A stretch of DNA of 64,000 nucleotides. Source: Pseudaestuariivita rosea (lineage in GTDB: Bacteria > Pseudomonadota > Alphaproteobacteria > Rhodobacterales > Rhodobacteraceae). A program made the position numbers and the translations under genes. Positions 9,638 through 18,590 of the stretch are shown here, in pieces (position 1 is the stretch's first letter; each line of letters opens with the position of its first letter). The stretch spans positions 1 to 64,000 of the forward strand of contig NZ_JACNMP010000004.1 of the NCBI RefSeq assembly GCF_017592335.1, written 5' to 3'. A model generated the notes under the pieces. The model saw only the letters and a list, made by a program, of their open reading frames with translations, did no database searches and was not told the origin of the DNA.

Positions 9638-11931
9638 GCTTCAACCGAGATACCATCGCGCAAGACAATATCTGCGTCATCTGGATCGATGATATGCTGG
9701 ACATCTTCACCTGGCGTGATGCCTTTGGTGTGCGGATCGACACACCAAACATCGACCGGCTGATGGGTGAAGGCGTGCGGTTCGTGAACACCTATGCCAC
9801 TGTTCCGCTCTGTGCCCCCTGCCGGGCCGAACTGGCCACGGGGTTGTCGCCCTATCGCACGGGTCTGGTCGATCTGAACCGCATCTGGCGCGAAGACATG
9901 CCGCCTGTGACGGCCTGGCAATATGATCTGCGGCGGTCAGGGTTCCGCTGCTTCACCACGGGCAAGGTCGACGGGCATTACAAACCAATGCCGGAACGCT
10001 TTCGCCGCATTCTGTTTCACGAAGAACCCGCCGCGCGCGACAGCAGCAAACGCGGCCCCCCCTTTGCCTATCTTGACCGCGGCCCTGGTATCCGTGGCTA
10101 CAATCACCCTGATGATCAGGGGGAATATGATGGCGGTTTCTATGACAACGCCGTGGCGGAAAATGCCATTGACTATCTTCAGCGTGCCGACCCCGACAGG
10201 CGCCATCTGATCCAGCTTGGGTTCAAACACCCGCATTATCCGCTGGAATGCCCCGACCGGTTCTATCAACGCTACGACGTCAGCCAGATCAAATGGCCCG
10301 ATACCGCTGCACCCGAAGACTACTTTGGTCCCCAGGCCGGAATGGCGATGTATGAAACCGCCTATATCACGAATGGCCGCTGGACCCCCGAAGGCGCAGG
10401 GGATGAAGCCTGGCGTCAGGTCGTGCGCGCCTATTTTGCCGCCTGTTCACATGTGGACCATGAAATCGGCCGGTTTCTGGACGCTCTGCGCGGCTCGGCC
10501 CTGGGGGATAACACCACGGTTATCCTGCTGTCAGACAACGGATTTAACCTGGGCACCCACGACAGCTTTCATAAGATGAGCCAATGGGACAGTGCCGCCC
10601 ACGTGCCCCTTGGTATCTGGAACGCGAAGATGACCGAAGGGCGCCAGATCGACCTGCCCGTGTCGCTGCACAATCTGCCGAAGACCATCATCCAGCTGGC
10701 CGGACTGACCCCGCGCCCCGATTGGGTGTCGGGCCAGAGCCTGCTGCCGCTGATTGATCCCAGCTTTGGAGATTATGACCGCAGCAAGTCGCCGATCACC
10801 AGTGTTTTCGGCACGCTGTCTGTCCGCCCTTCAGTCAGGGGCTACGAACAGTACCGCTATTTCCGCTATCCCAACGGCGAAGAACATATCTATGATCTGG
10901 TCGCCGATCCGGGGGAAACGGATAACCTTGCGGCCTCGGCCCCCGATACAACGCCGGTTGATTTTCTGCGTCAGGAGCTGATCCGCGGTGCTGCCGACCT
11001 GGGTCTTGATCTGCGCGGCCTGCGGACGCCTGACACAGGGATCAAGGCGATGATGGCGCTCGATGGGTCCGTGACGCTGGAAGGCGGCGTGGACGATAAC
11101 CATTACTGGGTCTACGGCGCTGATGCCGAAAAGATTAAGGAGGACGAAGGCGGCGGCCATGACACATTGTGGTATATGGGCGGCCCGGATGAGTATGAGC
11201 TGAACATGCCCCAGCATGTCGAAAACGTACGCATCGCCACAGTCGTCGCCCGGCCCGAAGGCAAACCCAAGGCCCCCCGCGTCATCCAGGTGCGCGCGCA
11301 TCCCGATACGCCGATGCGGTTTGAAACCTCGGAACGCGTCGCTGTCGGCGTGCGCGGCACCAATGCAGACGATCATATGACCGGATCGCGCTATGCGTCA
11401 TCCGAATTTCATGGTGGCGGTGGCAACGATCTGTTGGAAACCCTGCCGGTCAACAAGGCCCGCAACCGTTTCTATGGCGGCGCCGGCGACGACACTTTGC
11501 GTGGCGGATCGGGGCGCGACCTGCTGGATGGCGGGCCTGGCGATGATCATATTTATGGACGTGCCAACAACAACCGGCTTTATGGCGGGTATGGCAATGA
11601 CCATATCGAAGATGGCGGTGGCGACAGCGAAATCCACACCGGCGCCGGGCGAAATACGGTCGTCACAGCGGGCGGGCGCGATATGATCCACGTGGGCCCC
11701 GGGCAGAACACGATCAACATCGGAAAAAACGGATCACCGACGATAAAAGTCGCTTACGGCGGTGTCACCGAAATATCCAGATGGACAGACGGCGCGACTT
11801 TGGATTTGACCAACTGGCCGTCGAAACCGCAGGCATATGCGCTTGAAACTGGCACACGACTGCAACTTGGCTGTAGCACGATTGTCATCCATCACGGCGA
11901 TGATCAGCATTTAACAATCCTGCACCCATGA
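9634..11931 (+). CDS. Sulfatase with C-terminal RTX calcium-binding repeats
   Basis: A 765-residue two-part protein. Residues about 10-450 are an alkaline-phosphatase-fold sulfatase: acidic pair in IWIDDM, the C-x-P-x-R signature CAPCR at 60-64 (Cys60 would be matured to formylglycine), and LSDNGFNLGTH with a downstream Lys (HKMSQ). Residues about 590-700 are glycine-rich nonapeptide repeats such as GGAGDDTLR, GGPGDDHIY and GGYGNDHIE, the RTX calcium-binding beta-roll usually exported by type I secretion. No N-terminal signal peptide is present, which fits a C-terminal secretion signal. It is probably a secreted sulfatase acting on sulfated polysaccharide. No formylglycine-generating enzyme or type I transporter is encoded in the window. 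Confidence 0.88.
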   Translation: MSFNRDTIAQDNICVIWIDDMLDIFTWRDAFGVRIDTPNIDRLMGEGVRFVNTYATVPLCAPCRAELATGLSPYRTGLVDLNRIWREDMPPVTAWQYDLRRSGFRCFTTGKVDGHYKPMPERFRRILFHEEPAARDSSKRGPPFAYLDRGPGIRGYNHPDDQGEYDGGFYDNAVAENAIDYLQRADPDRRHLIQLGFKHPHYPLECPDRFYQRYDVSQIKWPDTAAPEDYFGPQAGMAMYETAYITNGRWTPEGAGDEAWRQVVRAYFAACSHVDHEIGRFLDALRGSALGDNTTVILLSDNGFNLGTHDSFHKMSQWDSAAHVPLGIWNAKMTEGRQIDLPVSLHNLPKTIIQLAGLTPRPDWVSGQSLLPLIDPSFGDYDRSKSPITSVFGTLSVRPSVRGYEQYRYFRYPNGEEHIYDLVADPGETDNLAASAPDTTPVDFLRQELIRGAADLGLDLRGLRTPDTGIKAMMALDGSVTLEGGVDDNHYWVYGADAEKIKEDEGGGHDTLWYMGGPDEYELNMPQHVENVRIATVVARPEGKPKAPRVIQVRAHPDTPMRFETSERVAVGVRGTNADDHMTGSRYASSEFHGGGGNDLLETLPVNKARNRFYGGAGDDTLRGGSGRDLLDGGPGDDHIYGRANNNRLYGGYGNDHIEDGGGDSEIHTGAGRNTVVTAGGRDMIHVGPGQNTINIGKNGSPTIKVAYGGVTEISRWTDGATLDLTNWPSKPQAYALETGTRLQLGCSTIVIHHGDDQHLTILHP

Positions 11932-12908
11932 AAACCCTCAGCCGCAGCCAGCAACGCATCCGCAACCGGCAATTGGCAGAATTTGAGGCCCTTGGCCCAA
12001 TTCCAACCGCGCCGCAACCGGTTGGACGCATTTTGATCAGCGCCGTGACACGTACAGCGATCCGGGGACGCGGCAAGGTCGAGCCAACTGATTTTTTCCC
12101 GACATTTCTAAAGCGGCTTTGCGACCTGGGATGGCAGCCTCAGTTTGTATTCGATGAAGATGAGCTGGTCGAAAAGGTTCAGGACACAAGACCGGTCGTT
12201 TTGCTGAACCTCTTCAACGAAGAGTTCGGCGCGCCGCTATCGGTCAATATGAACATCGCGGAACAACTTGCAGATGTCACATTCAATCCAAGCCGCATCG
12301 GCCCAATCATGCGGGATAAGCGGCTGACGAATAGCTATCTGACAAAACGCGGCATCCGCATGCCCGAGATGGATGTCAAAGACGGCCACACCATTTTTTC
12401 AAATCAAAGCAGTTCGACATCAAAACCGGCCTGGTTGACATCAGACCTGTCGTCTGAAGACGCCGTATCCCGATATAACACGCGGTACATTGATACCCGG
12501 CGCAGCTTTGCAGGCAAAGAATACTTTATAACGCTTCGCGTCTTGGCCTGTGGTCCGCATATCATCCATGGCTTCATCGGGGCATCCGACGTCAGCCGTG
12601 AAAATCCCTCGGTTCATGGCGTCGACACACCACGCGATCCCACGCTTGTGCAACATCTTTTCGAAACCATGTTCGAAGCCCGTTATGATGAACTGCAAAG
12701 GACAACGCATCAACTGGACCAAATCTGGGGGCATGGCTTTTACCACCATGATTTCATTATCGAAAAAGATACTGACCATCTTTATCTTTGTGAAACCGGA
12801 ATAAAATTCGACGCTTTTGCATTTTACAAAGCCATGTCTTCGATTGCAGATGATGCACCTTGCCTTACACCGCTGAACAAGGATGTATTTGCCCCAAAAA
12901 AGTGCTGA
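11928..12908 (+). CDS. ATP-grasp-like protein, hypothetical
   Basis: A 326-residue protein starting 4 nt inside the sulfatase stop (ATGA overlap). A VVLLNLFNEEFG segment, followed by RDKRLTNSYLTKRGIRMPEM near residues 125-146, resembles the substrate/ATP-grasp hinge region of ATP-grasp ligases. Later GYGHFYHHD-like residues and LYLCETGIKFD resemble the final ATP-grasp strand, where an acidic residue binds magnesium. An RYIDTRR segment could be part of the ATP lid. The assignment is a fold-level guess. It closes the plus-strand operon 5586-12908 and faces the convergent gene at 14542. Confidence 0.5.
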   Translation: MKTLSRSQQRIRNRQLAEFEALGPIPTAPQPVGRILISAVTRTAIRGRGKVEPTDFFPTFLKRLCDLGWQPQFVFDEDELVEKVQDTRPVVLLNLFNEEFGAPLSVNMNIAEQLADVTFNPSRIGPIMRDKRLTNSYLTKRGIRMPEMDVKDGHTIFSNQSSSTSKPAWLTSDLSSEDAVSRYNTRYIDTRRSFAGKEYFITLRVLACGPHIIHGFIGASDVSRENPSVHGVDTPRDPTLVQHLFETMFEARYDELQRTTHQLDQIWGHGFYHHDFIIEKDTDHLYLCETGIKFDAFAFYKAMSSIADDAPCLTPLNKDVFAPKKC

Positions 12909-12955
12909 TTTATTCATTCAGACCGTCGATTCAGAACTTAACGCCGACGATGATG

Positions 12956-14542
12956 TCAGCCGGTGTTGAAAAACCATCTGACCATTTTGTTCAGTTGATC
13001 AGGTGAATAGGTCTGCGGCGCCACGTCAAACAACGCAATGCGCCCGATGGTTTTGCAGGGCTCAAGCACCTCTTGAACCTCATGATATCGGGGGCGGTTG
13101 ACATAATCATCCCACATCACGGTCAAAGGTTGACGACAGTTCATCAGTGTCGCAGCGAAGCAACCCATGCGAAACCTGCCGTCAATCAGCACCAGATCAG
13201 GCGAAAAGGACATATCATTCCAAGGCTCAAGCGGATAGTTGCAGAACTGGTTCCAGTGTGCCGTGGATTTCGGCTTGCCCCAGGCGCGGGTCGGGCCAAT
13301 ATCGATATGGCGAACTTCGACACCGTCACGCATGAACCCATGCGCTTCAAGTCCTTTGATAAGCTTATCTGCCCAGTCCCTATCGCTTTCAATGCTTAAG
13401 ACCGTGGCGGATGTTTCCTGTGCCGCAAAAACTGTTGATCCCCCCGACCCATATTCAAGAATGACCTCGGCCTGGGAATAGGCCTGCTTTATCATTTCTA
13501 CCGCTTGCGGCCGGAAATGCATCTCGGGCAGTGGAATGGGGACCGGTTCAACAGTCGTCTGTTCCTGTTCGATGGTGTCCTGTTCCAGCAGCGAAAGGTT
13601 TTCGGTCAAACGATCCGCAATCAGCTTCTGGGCGCGTTCCACAGCATCGTCCTGTAATGCCATACCCATCAGGTGCGTTGTCCGATCCTGCCAATGCAAA
13701 ATAGAGTTGTCGGTTTCTTCGTTCGTGTTCAGTTTATTGAACAGATTGCCGGTATGACGCAGCTTGGTGCTTGTCTTTGCCTCGGTCCAGTACCCGCGAC
13801 CACGAAGCCGCTTCAGCTGATACATTTCGCGGGTGCGCACGGCATAGTGATTGATCTGCGCCAGATCCCAGCCCTTGTCCTCACGCCCGATCCGGGGAAA
13901 GCTGCGTGGCGCTATGCCGCTGAGCCATCTGTGATTGGGTCCCCACCTCCGGCTAAGCGGTCCGCCTTTGCCGCCGATTACATCTTCGAAATCCAAGCCA
14001 TTCCCTTCATTCAGATAGGGCCGGTGAATATCCAGGCGCGAAATCTCGGGCCCATATCGGAAAAGGGTCTTAATGGCCCAGGTCATCTCGGTTTTCGGCG
14101 AAGCGGCAAGGGTGAAATCCTGGCTGACAAAACGCCCCTTGAATTCGGCACCGTTCCCGTCCCCGAAAAGCCGCCATGGGATCAGCATCCCCCAGGCGGG
14201 TTCGATATGTGCGATCAGGTCATCGATGCGGCGTTCCCCGATGTGAACATTTACAAATTCATCCAGATCGATCCAGATGACCCAATCACCATCCTTAAGC
14301 TTTCCAGACGACTTGATGATGTGGGCTGCGGATTGCTGTGGAGCGACGCCCTGATCAACCACATTCGGAACAGCGATCAGCCAGCCGATCCCCTGTAAGG
14401 CCTCTAGCATTTCAGCCGACCCATCATCGCAGTCATTATACGCAACAATGATCTGATCAAAGCCAATGGCACGGTGATAGGCCACCCATTCCAGAATATA
14501 GGGACCTTCGTTGCGCAACGATGAAATCAGAACTTTTGCCAT
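12956..14542 (-). CDS. Glycosyltransferase family 2 fused to a methyltransferase-like domain
   Basis: A 528-residue bifunctional-looking protein. Residues about 1-290 are a Glyco_tranf_2_4-type glycosyltransferase (RNEGPYILEWVAYHRAIGFD opening, acidic WIDLDEF motif). A polar linker with Glu/Gln and Val/Pro repeats follows at about 320-345. Residues about 350-528 look like a class I Rossmann fold: ILEYGSGGSTVFAA gives a glycine-rich AdoMet-like loop, LSIESD an acidic strand-2 end, and PDLVLIDGRFR a later strand. It could glycosylate and methylate the same glycan. The methyl-transfer call is less certain than the transferase call. Confidence 0.72.
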   Translation of the reverse strand: MAKVLISSLRNEGPYILEWVAYHRAIGFDQIIVAYNDCDDGSAEMLEALQGIGWLIAVPNVVDQGVAPQQSAAHIIKSSGKLKDGDWVIWIDLDEFVNVHIGERRIDDLIAHIEPAWGMLIPWRLFGDGNGAEFKGRFVSQDFTLAASPKTEMTWAIKTLFRYGPEISRLDIHRPYLNEGNGLDFEDVIGGKGGPLSRRWGPNHRWLSGIAPRSFPRIGREDKGWDLAQINHYAVRTREMYQLKRLRGRGYWTEAKTSTKLRHTGNLFNKLNTNEETDNSILHWQDRTTHLMGMALQDDAVERAQKLIADRLTENLSLLEQDTIEQEQTTVEPVPIPLPEMHFRPQAVEMIKQAYSQAEVILEYGSGGSTVFAAQETSATVLSIESDRDWADKLIKGLEAHGFMRDGVEVRHIDIGPTRAWGKPKSTAHWNQFCNYPLEPWNDMSFSPDLVLIDGRFRMGCFAATLMNCRQPLTVMWDDYVNRPRYHEVQEVLEPCKTIGRIALFDVAPQTYSPDQLNKMVRWFFNTG

Positions 14543-14557
14543 TAACCTCTCACGAAA

Positions 14558-15316
14558 TCATTTCGTGGCATCTTTCCAAGCAAGAAAAATCGTTTCCCCC
14601 CGCATTAGTCCATATTTTGAAACATCGGGTTCCACCGCGGTCACCTCTTCCAGACGAAACCCTGCAGCCTGAATGCGTTGCCGAACATCGCGCCCATAGT
14701 AGCGGACGTGGTCATATTGACCGTAGTGCAGGACACGCTGCGATTTGGTCAGGCTTGTGGGATCGGGCCCCTCATAGGTTTCATTCCATCCCTCAACGAT
14801 GGGCGTCGCCAGAATGGCCAGACCCCCAGGCTTCAACACCCGCCACAACTCAGACAGAGCTTTTCTGTCGTCGACATGCTCCATAACATGCAGACAAAAA
14901 ATGCGATCAAAGCTTTTATCTGGCAGATCCAGCGCTTCGATGTTCAGTTTGAGATCAACGGCTTCACGCATATAATCGGTTGTGATATATTCGCCCGATC
15001 TGCTGCGGATATTGTCGGAAATCGGTTGTTCCGGCGCGAAATGCAGGACTTTGTGGGTCTTGTGGATGACATCCAATCGATCCAGATAAAGCCGCAACAA
15101 TCGGTGACGCTCCAGCGAAGAACAAGATGGACAATGCGCATCGTAGCGCGGCGGATACCCAAAGGCCGAAAATTTTCCGAAATACCCACAATTCGGGCAG
15201 TGCCGTGCAAAACGTCCACCGGCAAAGCGCGTGAATTGCTCAATCGCTTTCGTCTTACGCCGTTCCAGTTTTCGCTGAAATCGCGCCGTTTGATCCTTTG
15301 GCGGTTCGTCATCCAT
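14558..15316 (-). CDS. Class I SAM-dependent methyltransferase with zinc ribbon
   Basis: About 252 residues. The N-terminal third carries two CxxC pairs (HCPNCGYFG and HCPSCSSLE), which look like a zinc ribbon. The C-terminal two thirds are a Methyltransf_11-like domain with VLHFAPEQPI, a CLHVMEHVDD strand 4, and ELWRVLKPGGLAIL, the classic methyltransferase motif. I place the start at the ATG at 15316 (MDDEPP), with AGGAAAG upstream; a TTG-initiated form from 15388 is possible. It is 15 nt downstream of the glycosyltransferase start region on the same strand, so the two are probably co-transcribed and modify the same glycan. Confidence 0.8.
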   Translation of the reverse strand: MDDEPPKDQTARFQRKLERRKTKAIEQFTRFAGGRFARHCPNCGYFGKFSAFGYPPRYDAHCPSCSSLERHRLLRLYLDRLDVIHKTHKVLHFAPEQPISDNIRSRSGEYITTDYMREAVDLKLNIEALDLPDKSFDRIFCLHVMEHVDDRKALSELWRVLKPGGLAILATPIVEGWNETYEGPDPTSLTKSQRVLHYGQYDHVRYYGRDVRQRIQAAGFRLEEVTAVEPDVSKYGLMRGETIFLAWKDATK

Positions 15317-15391
15317 GTTCCGGGGCTTTCCTGACAGGCGCGGCGGATAAATCGATACTGATGTACTTGGCCTGCATTCATTTACCAATCG

Positions 15392-16195
15392 TTAACTGCT
15401 GCGTTTATCGGCTTGATTGACCGACGCAATCAAGCCCCTCAACAGGTCTAGCCATGGTCGGCCGTCGGGGTCGTCTTCTTCCAGGAATGCGGTGACCTGC
15501 TGTCTGTGGCCGCGAACTGGGGTGATGTGGACACTCAGCGGTGCGGATTTTTCCAGGGCTTTTTTTGCGATGAGCCGTGCATTGCGGGGCGAAATGACGC
15601 CGTCGTGGCATCCATGCATCCAAACCGCGGGCGGACCTTCGCGATGCAGACGCCAGGGTTGCACCATCGCCGCGCAAACGCCCATGGCAGCATCGGGGCG
15701 GGGCAGATCCTGCCAGCCGTCACGCGGCGGCCAGGCCAACGACAGCGCGGCAATTCCGCCAGCCGACGCGCCCAACGCAACAAATGGCGCCGATAGCCCA
15801 AGGTCATTCTGATTTTCCCGCAGATAGGTCAGCGCCGCTGCAAAATCTTCGAGCGCGGCATAGAAGGCAGGCCCACAGTAATTCGGATTGATCCGCATCC
15901 CGACCCGGGCCGTTCGCGCCTGTGCCGCCTCAATCGCTTTTGCCTTGCGCGGCTCAAAGGCCTCAATCCCGGTTTTCTTTCGATAATCGATGGATGCAAC
16001 GGCAACACCCTCGGGTCCCAGTTTTTCGGACAAGCGCCTTGCGGTCTTGTCTTTGCGACTGCCATGGCTGAAGCCCCCGCAATGGGCATAGATCACAGTC
16101 GCTTTGCAAGGTCCATCAGGATGATACAGATCGATACCAAGCTGCGTCGCACCATCAGCAGATGTATAGTGCAAAAGCTGGGGATCAGACGGCAT
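15392..16195 (-). CDS. Alpha/beta hydrolase (esterase-like)
   Basis: A 267-residue alpha/beta hydrolase. An HCGG oxyanion-type motif is at residues 38-41, the nucleophile elbow GASAGG puts Ser144 in the centre, Asp198 lies in GCHDG, and His230 lies in VRGHRQQ, giving a plausible Ser-Asp-His triad. The pattern is closest to hormone-sensitive-lipase/BD-FAE-type carboxylesterases. There is no signal peptide. It lies 6 nt from the upstream glycosyltransferase gene on the same strand, and its 5' neighbours are glycan enzymes, so removal of acyl groups from sugars is a reasonable inference. Confidence 0.78.
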   Translation of the reverse strand: MPSDPQLLHYTSADGATQLGIDLYHPDGPCKATVIYAHCGGFSHGSRKDKTARRLSEKLGPEGVAVASIDYRKKTGIEAFEPRKAKAIEAAQARTARVGMRINPNYCGPAFYAALEDFAAALTYLRENQNDLGLSAPFVALGASAGGIAALSLAWPPRDGWQDLPRPDAAMGVCAAMVQPWRLHREGPPAVWMHGCHDGVISPRNARLIAKKALEKSAPLSVHITPVRGHRQQVTAFLEEDDPDGRPWLDLLRGLIASVNQADKRSS

Positions 16196-16201
16196 GACGG
16201 G

Positions 16202-17107
16202 TCAAAAAATGCTACGAAAGCGGTCGGGCAAGGCATAAAGCGTCTTGCTGCGCCCGCCCCCGAAAAAGGCGATCTTATCGTTGTGCAGCAGCTTTTGGTT
16301 TTCGACCATCTTCTTGCGGAAGTCTGGAAAATCTATCGTCTTTTCAGACGCTTCGCCGCTAGACAGCCTCTCAAAATTTTCAAGATCCTTCACCCAGGTA
16401 TTCTGGGACTGTTTGACATCCTGATCTGTGATCTTCGATCGCATCTCTTTTCGTGCGATCAATCTTTGGCGGCTGGTCTCATAATCAAAGTAGCGCAAAT
16501 GCACCAGATACAAATGATCGTCCAGAACACGAGGTAAATGCGAATTTGCGTGCCCGCCCATGGTAAAGGTGCAGGTGCTGCGCACCACACAGGGTTTTGA
16601 ATAATTCGCGTTCAGCCTGAAGACACTTCGATTGCTCAGAACCGGTATTTCATCGGAAATCAACCCGGTTTCGATCTTGGGATTATGGATCAGCTCAAGC
16701 CCAAGCGGACACATCGACTTGGGCACGCTGTCGCCGGATTTCGCTGATAGATAGGCCGCAAGGTTTGGTGCGACATCTGGATCGACAATGACAATTTCAT
16801 CAGTATCGCCACAGATTACCCAGTTGTAATAAAACAGAAAACCGTTGACCAAAGCGGTCAACGCACGCCAACGACGACGGTTGAACTGCGTCATCGTCTC
16901 ATCCCGGAAAACGCCGATGATGTTCGCCTCGGGCGCGATGCGGCGGTGTTCGGGGTCATTGCCGTGGCTGATGATGTAAAGATGCTGCGGGCCGAACTGT
17001 TCTGCGTAATAATCATACCATTTCTTCAGGAAGAAATAGTCCTTATAGCACATTGTAATTGCGGCAAAATCGGCCTTGGTGGGATCGGGAAACGGGCGTT
17101 TGGCCAT
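16202..17107 (-). CDS. Glycosyltransferase family 2-like protein (paralogue of 5586-6479)
   Basis: A 301-residue Glyco_tranf_2_4-type enzyme. ITMCYKDYFFLKKWYDYY begins the domain and VICGDTDEIVIVDP contains the acidic donor-binding motif. It shares the whole architecture and many exact short blocks with the gene at 5586-6479, including FRLNANYSKPC and the closing GGRSKTLYALPDRFRSIF. The two copies bracket the glycan island in opposite orientations, which suggests an old duplication. It is the first gene of a minus-strand operon running through 12956. The acceptor is unknown. Confidence 0.82.
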   Translation of the reverse strand: MAKRPFPDPTKADFAAITMCYKDYFFLKKWYDYYAEQFGPQHLYIISHGNDPEHRRIAPEANIIGVFRDETMTQFNRRRWRALTALVNGFLFYYNWVICGDTDEIVIVDPDVAPNLAAYLSAKSGDSVPKSMCPLGLELIHNPKIETGLISDEIPVLSNRSVFRLNANYSKPCVVRSTCTFTMGGHANSHLPRVLDDHLYLVHLRYFDYETSRQRLIARKEMRSKITDQDVKQSQNTWVKDLENFERLSSGEASEKTIDFPDFRKKMVENQKLLHNDKIAFFGGGRSKTLYALPDRFRSIF

Positions 17108-17221
17108 TATCTTTGCGCTTTTGATCTGGTCAGCATCACTGTCATTTGGCGGATACCATAACAGCCTGGCATAAAAAGTGAATTCATCAAATCAAACCGC
17201 CGCACTTGCTGCGCTGGCGCC

Positions 17222-17250
17222 GCCGGGCTATGACCCGGCCACGTTTTTCA
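17222..17250 (+). promoter_or_regulatory. Leader hairpin with T-run upstream of purB
   Basis: GCCGGG-ctatga-CCCGGC (17222-17239) is followed by CACGTTTTT, which looks like a small intrinsic terminator. It lies 16-44 nt before the purB start and points into purB. Because no plus-strand gene ends here, it would act as a leader attenuator or simply as an mRNA structure. The assignment rests on the hairpin alone; no conserved riboswitch was recognised. Confidence 0.3.
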
Positions 17251-17265
17251 TCAAAAGGCCCGTCA

Positions 17266-18567
17266 ATGATCCCCCGTTATTCCCGCCCTGATATGGTCGC
17301 CATCTGGTCGCCTGAAACCAAGTTTCGCATCTGGTATGAGATCGAGGCGCATGCCTGCGACGCCATGGCCGATTTGGGCGTGATCCCCCGCGAAAATGCG
17401 GATGCGGTGTGGAAGGCCAAGGATGTGGACTTTGACGTTGCCCGAATTGACGAAATTGAGGCCGTCACCAAACACGATGTCATCGCCTTTCTGACCCATC
17501 TGGCCGAACATGTGGGCAGCGAAGAGGCCCGCTTTGTCCATCAGGGCATGACCAGTTCCGATGTGCTGGACACCTGTTTCAATGTCCAACTGGTACGTGC
17601 GGCGGATATTCTGCTGGCCGATATGGATAACCTGCTGGCCGCGCTGAAACGGCGGGCCTATGAACATAAAGACACCATTCGGATCGGCCGAAGCCATGGC
17701 ATTCACGCCGAACCCACCACGATGGGTCTGACCTTTGCCCGCTTTTACGCCGAGATGGACCGCAACAAACGCCGACTTCAGGTCGCGCGCGAAGAAATTG
17801 CAACAGGTGCGATCAGCGGCGCCGTCGGCACTTTTGCCAACATCAATCCCGCGGTCGAGGCGCATGTGTGTGACAAACTGGGCCTGGTGCCTGAACCGAT
17901 CAGCACACAGGTTATCCCCCGCGATCGCCATGCCGCGTTTTTTGCAGCCCTTGGCGTTGTGGCATCCTCTATTGAAAATGTGTCAACCGAAGTGCGCCAC
18001 ATGCAGCGAACCGAGGTTTTGGAGGCCGAAGAATTCTTCAGCGCCGGTCAAAAGGGATCCAGCGCCATGCCCCATAAGCGCAATCCGGTGCTGACCGAAA
18101 ACCTGACGGGCCTGGCGCGGCTTGTCCGCATGGCTGTGATCCCCGCGATGGAAAATGTCGCCCTTTGGCACGAACGCGATATCAGCCACAGTTCGGTTGA
18201 ACGCAACATCGGTCCTGACGCGACGATCACATTGGATTTCGCCCTGGCCCGTCTGACCAGCGTTGTCGATAAACTGGTGATTTACCCCGATAACATGCTG
18301 GCGAATATGAACAAATTCCGCGGCCTGGTGATGAGCCAGCGCGTGCTGCTGGCCCTGACCCAAGCCGGCGTCAGCCGCGAAGACGCCTATCGCCTGGTCC
18401 AGCGAAACGCGATGAAGGTCTGGGAAGAGGGTAAGGATTTCAAAACCGAACTACTGGCCGACCCCGACGTAACCGCCGCACTGACTCCAGATCAGATCGA
18501 AGAGAAATTCGACCTTGGCTATCACACCAAACACGTCGATACGATCTTTGAACGGGTGTTTGGTTAA
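17266..18567 (+). CDS. purB: Adenylosuccinate lyase
   Basis: Cytoplasmic enzyme of purine synthesis that removes fumarate from SAICAR and adenylosuccinate. The 433-residue product has MTSSDVLDT, RSHGIHAEPTTMG (catalytic His region) and the fumarase/aspartase superfamily signature GSSAMPHKRNP. The length is normal. The start is the ATG at 17266 (MIPRYSRPD), with AAAAGG upstream; the in-frame extension to 17206 is Arg-rich and not family-like. It is divergent from the glycan gene at 17107 and marks a return to core-genome content. Confidence 0.96.
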   Translation: MIPRYSRPDMVAIWSPETKFRIWYEIEAHACDAMADLGVIPRENADAVWKAKDVDFDVARIDEIEAVTKHDVIAFLTHLAEHVGSEEARFVHQGMTSSDVLDTCFNVQLVRAADILLADMDNLLAALKRRAYEHKDTIRIGRSHGIHAEPTTMGLTFARFYAEMDRNKRRLQVAREEIATGAISGAVGTFANINPAVEAHVCDKLGLVPEPISTQVIPRDRHAAFFAALGVVASSIENVSTEVRHMQRTEVLEAEEFFSAGQKGSSAMPHKRNPVLTENLTGLARLVRMAVIPAMENVALWHERDISHSSVERNIGPDATITLDFALARLTSVVDKLVIYPDNMLANMNKFRGLVMSQRVLLALTQAGVSREDAYRLVQRNAMKVWEEGKDFKTELLADPDVTAALTPDQIEEKFDLGYHTKHVDTIFERVFG

Positions 18568-18590
18568 AGCGACAAGGACATTTCTGAGTT

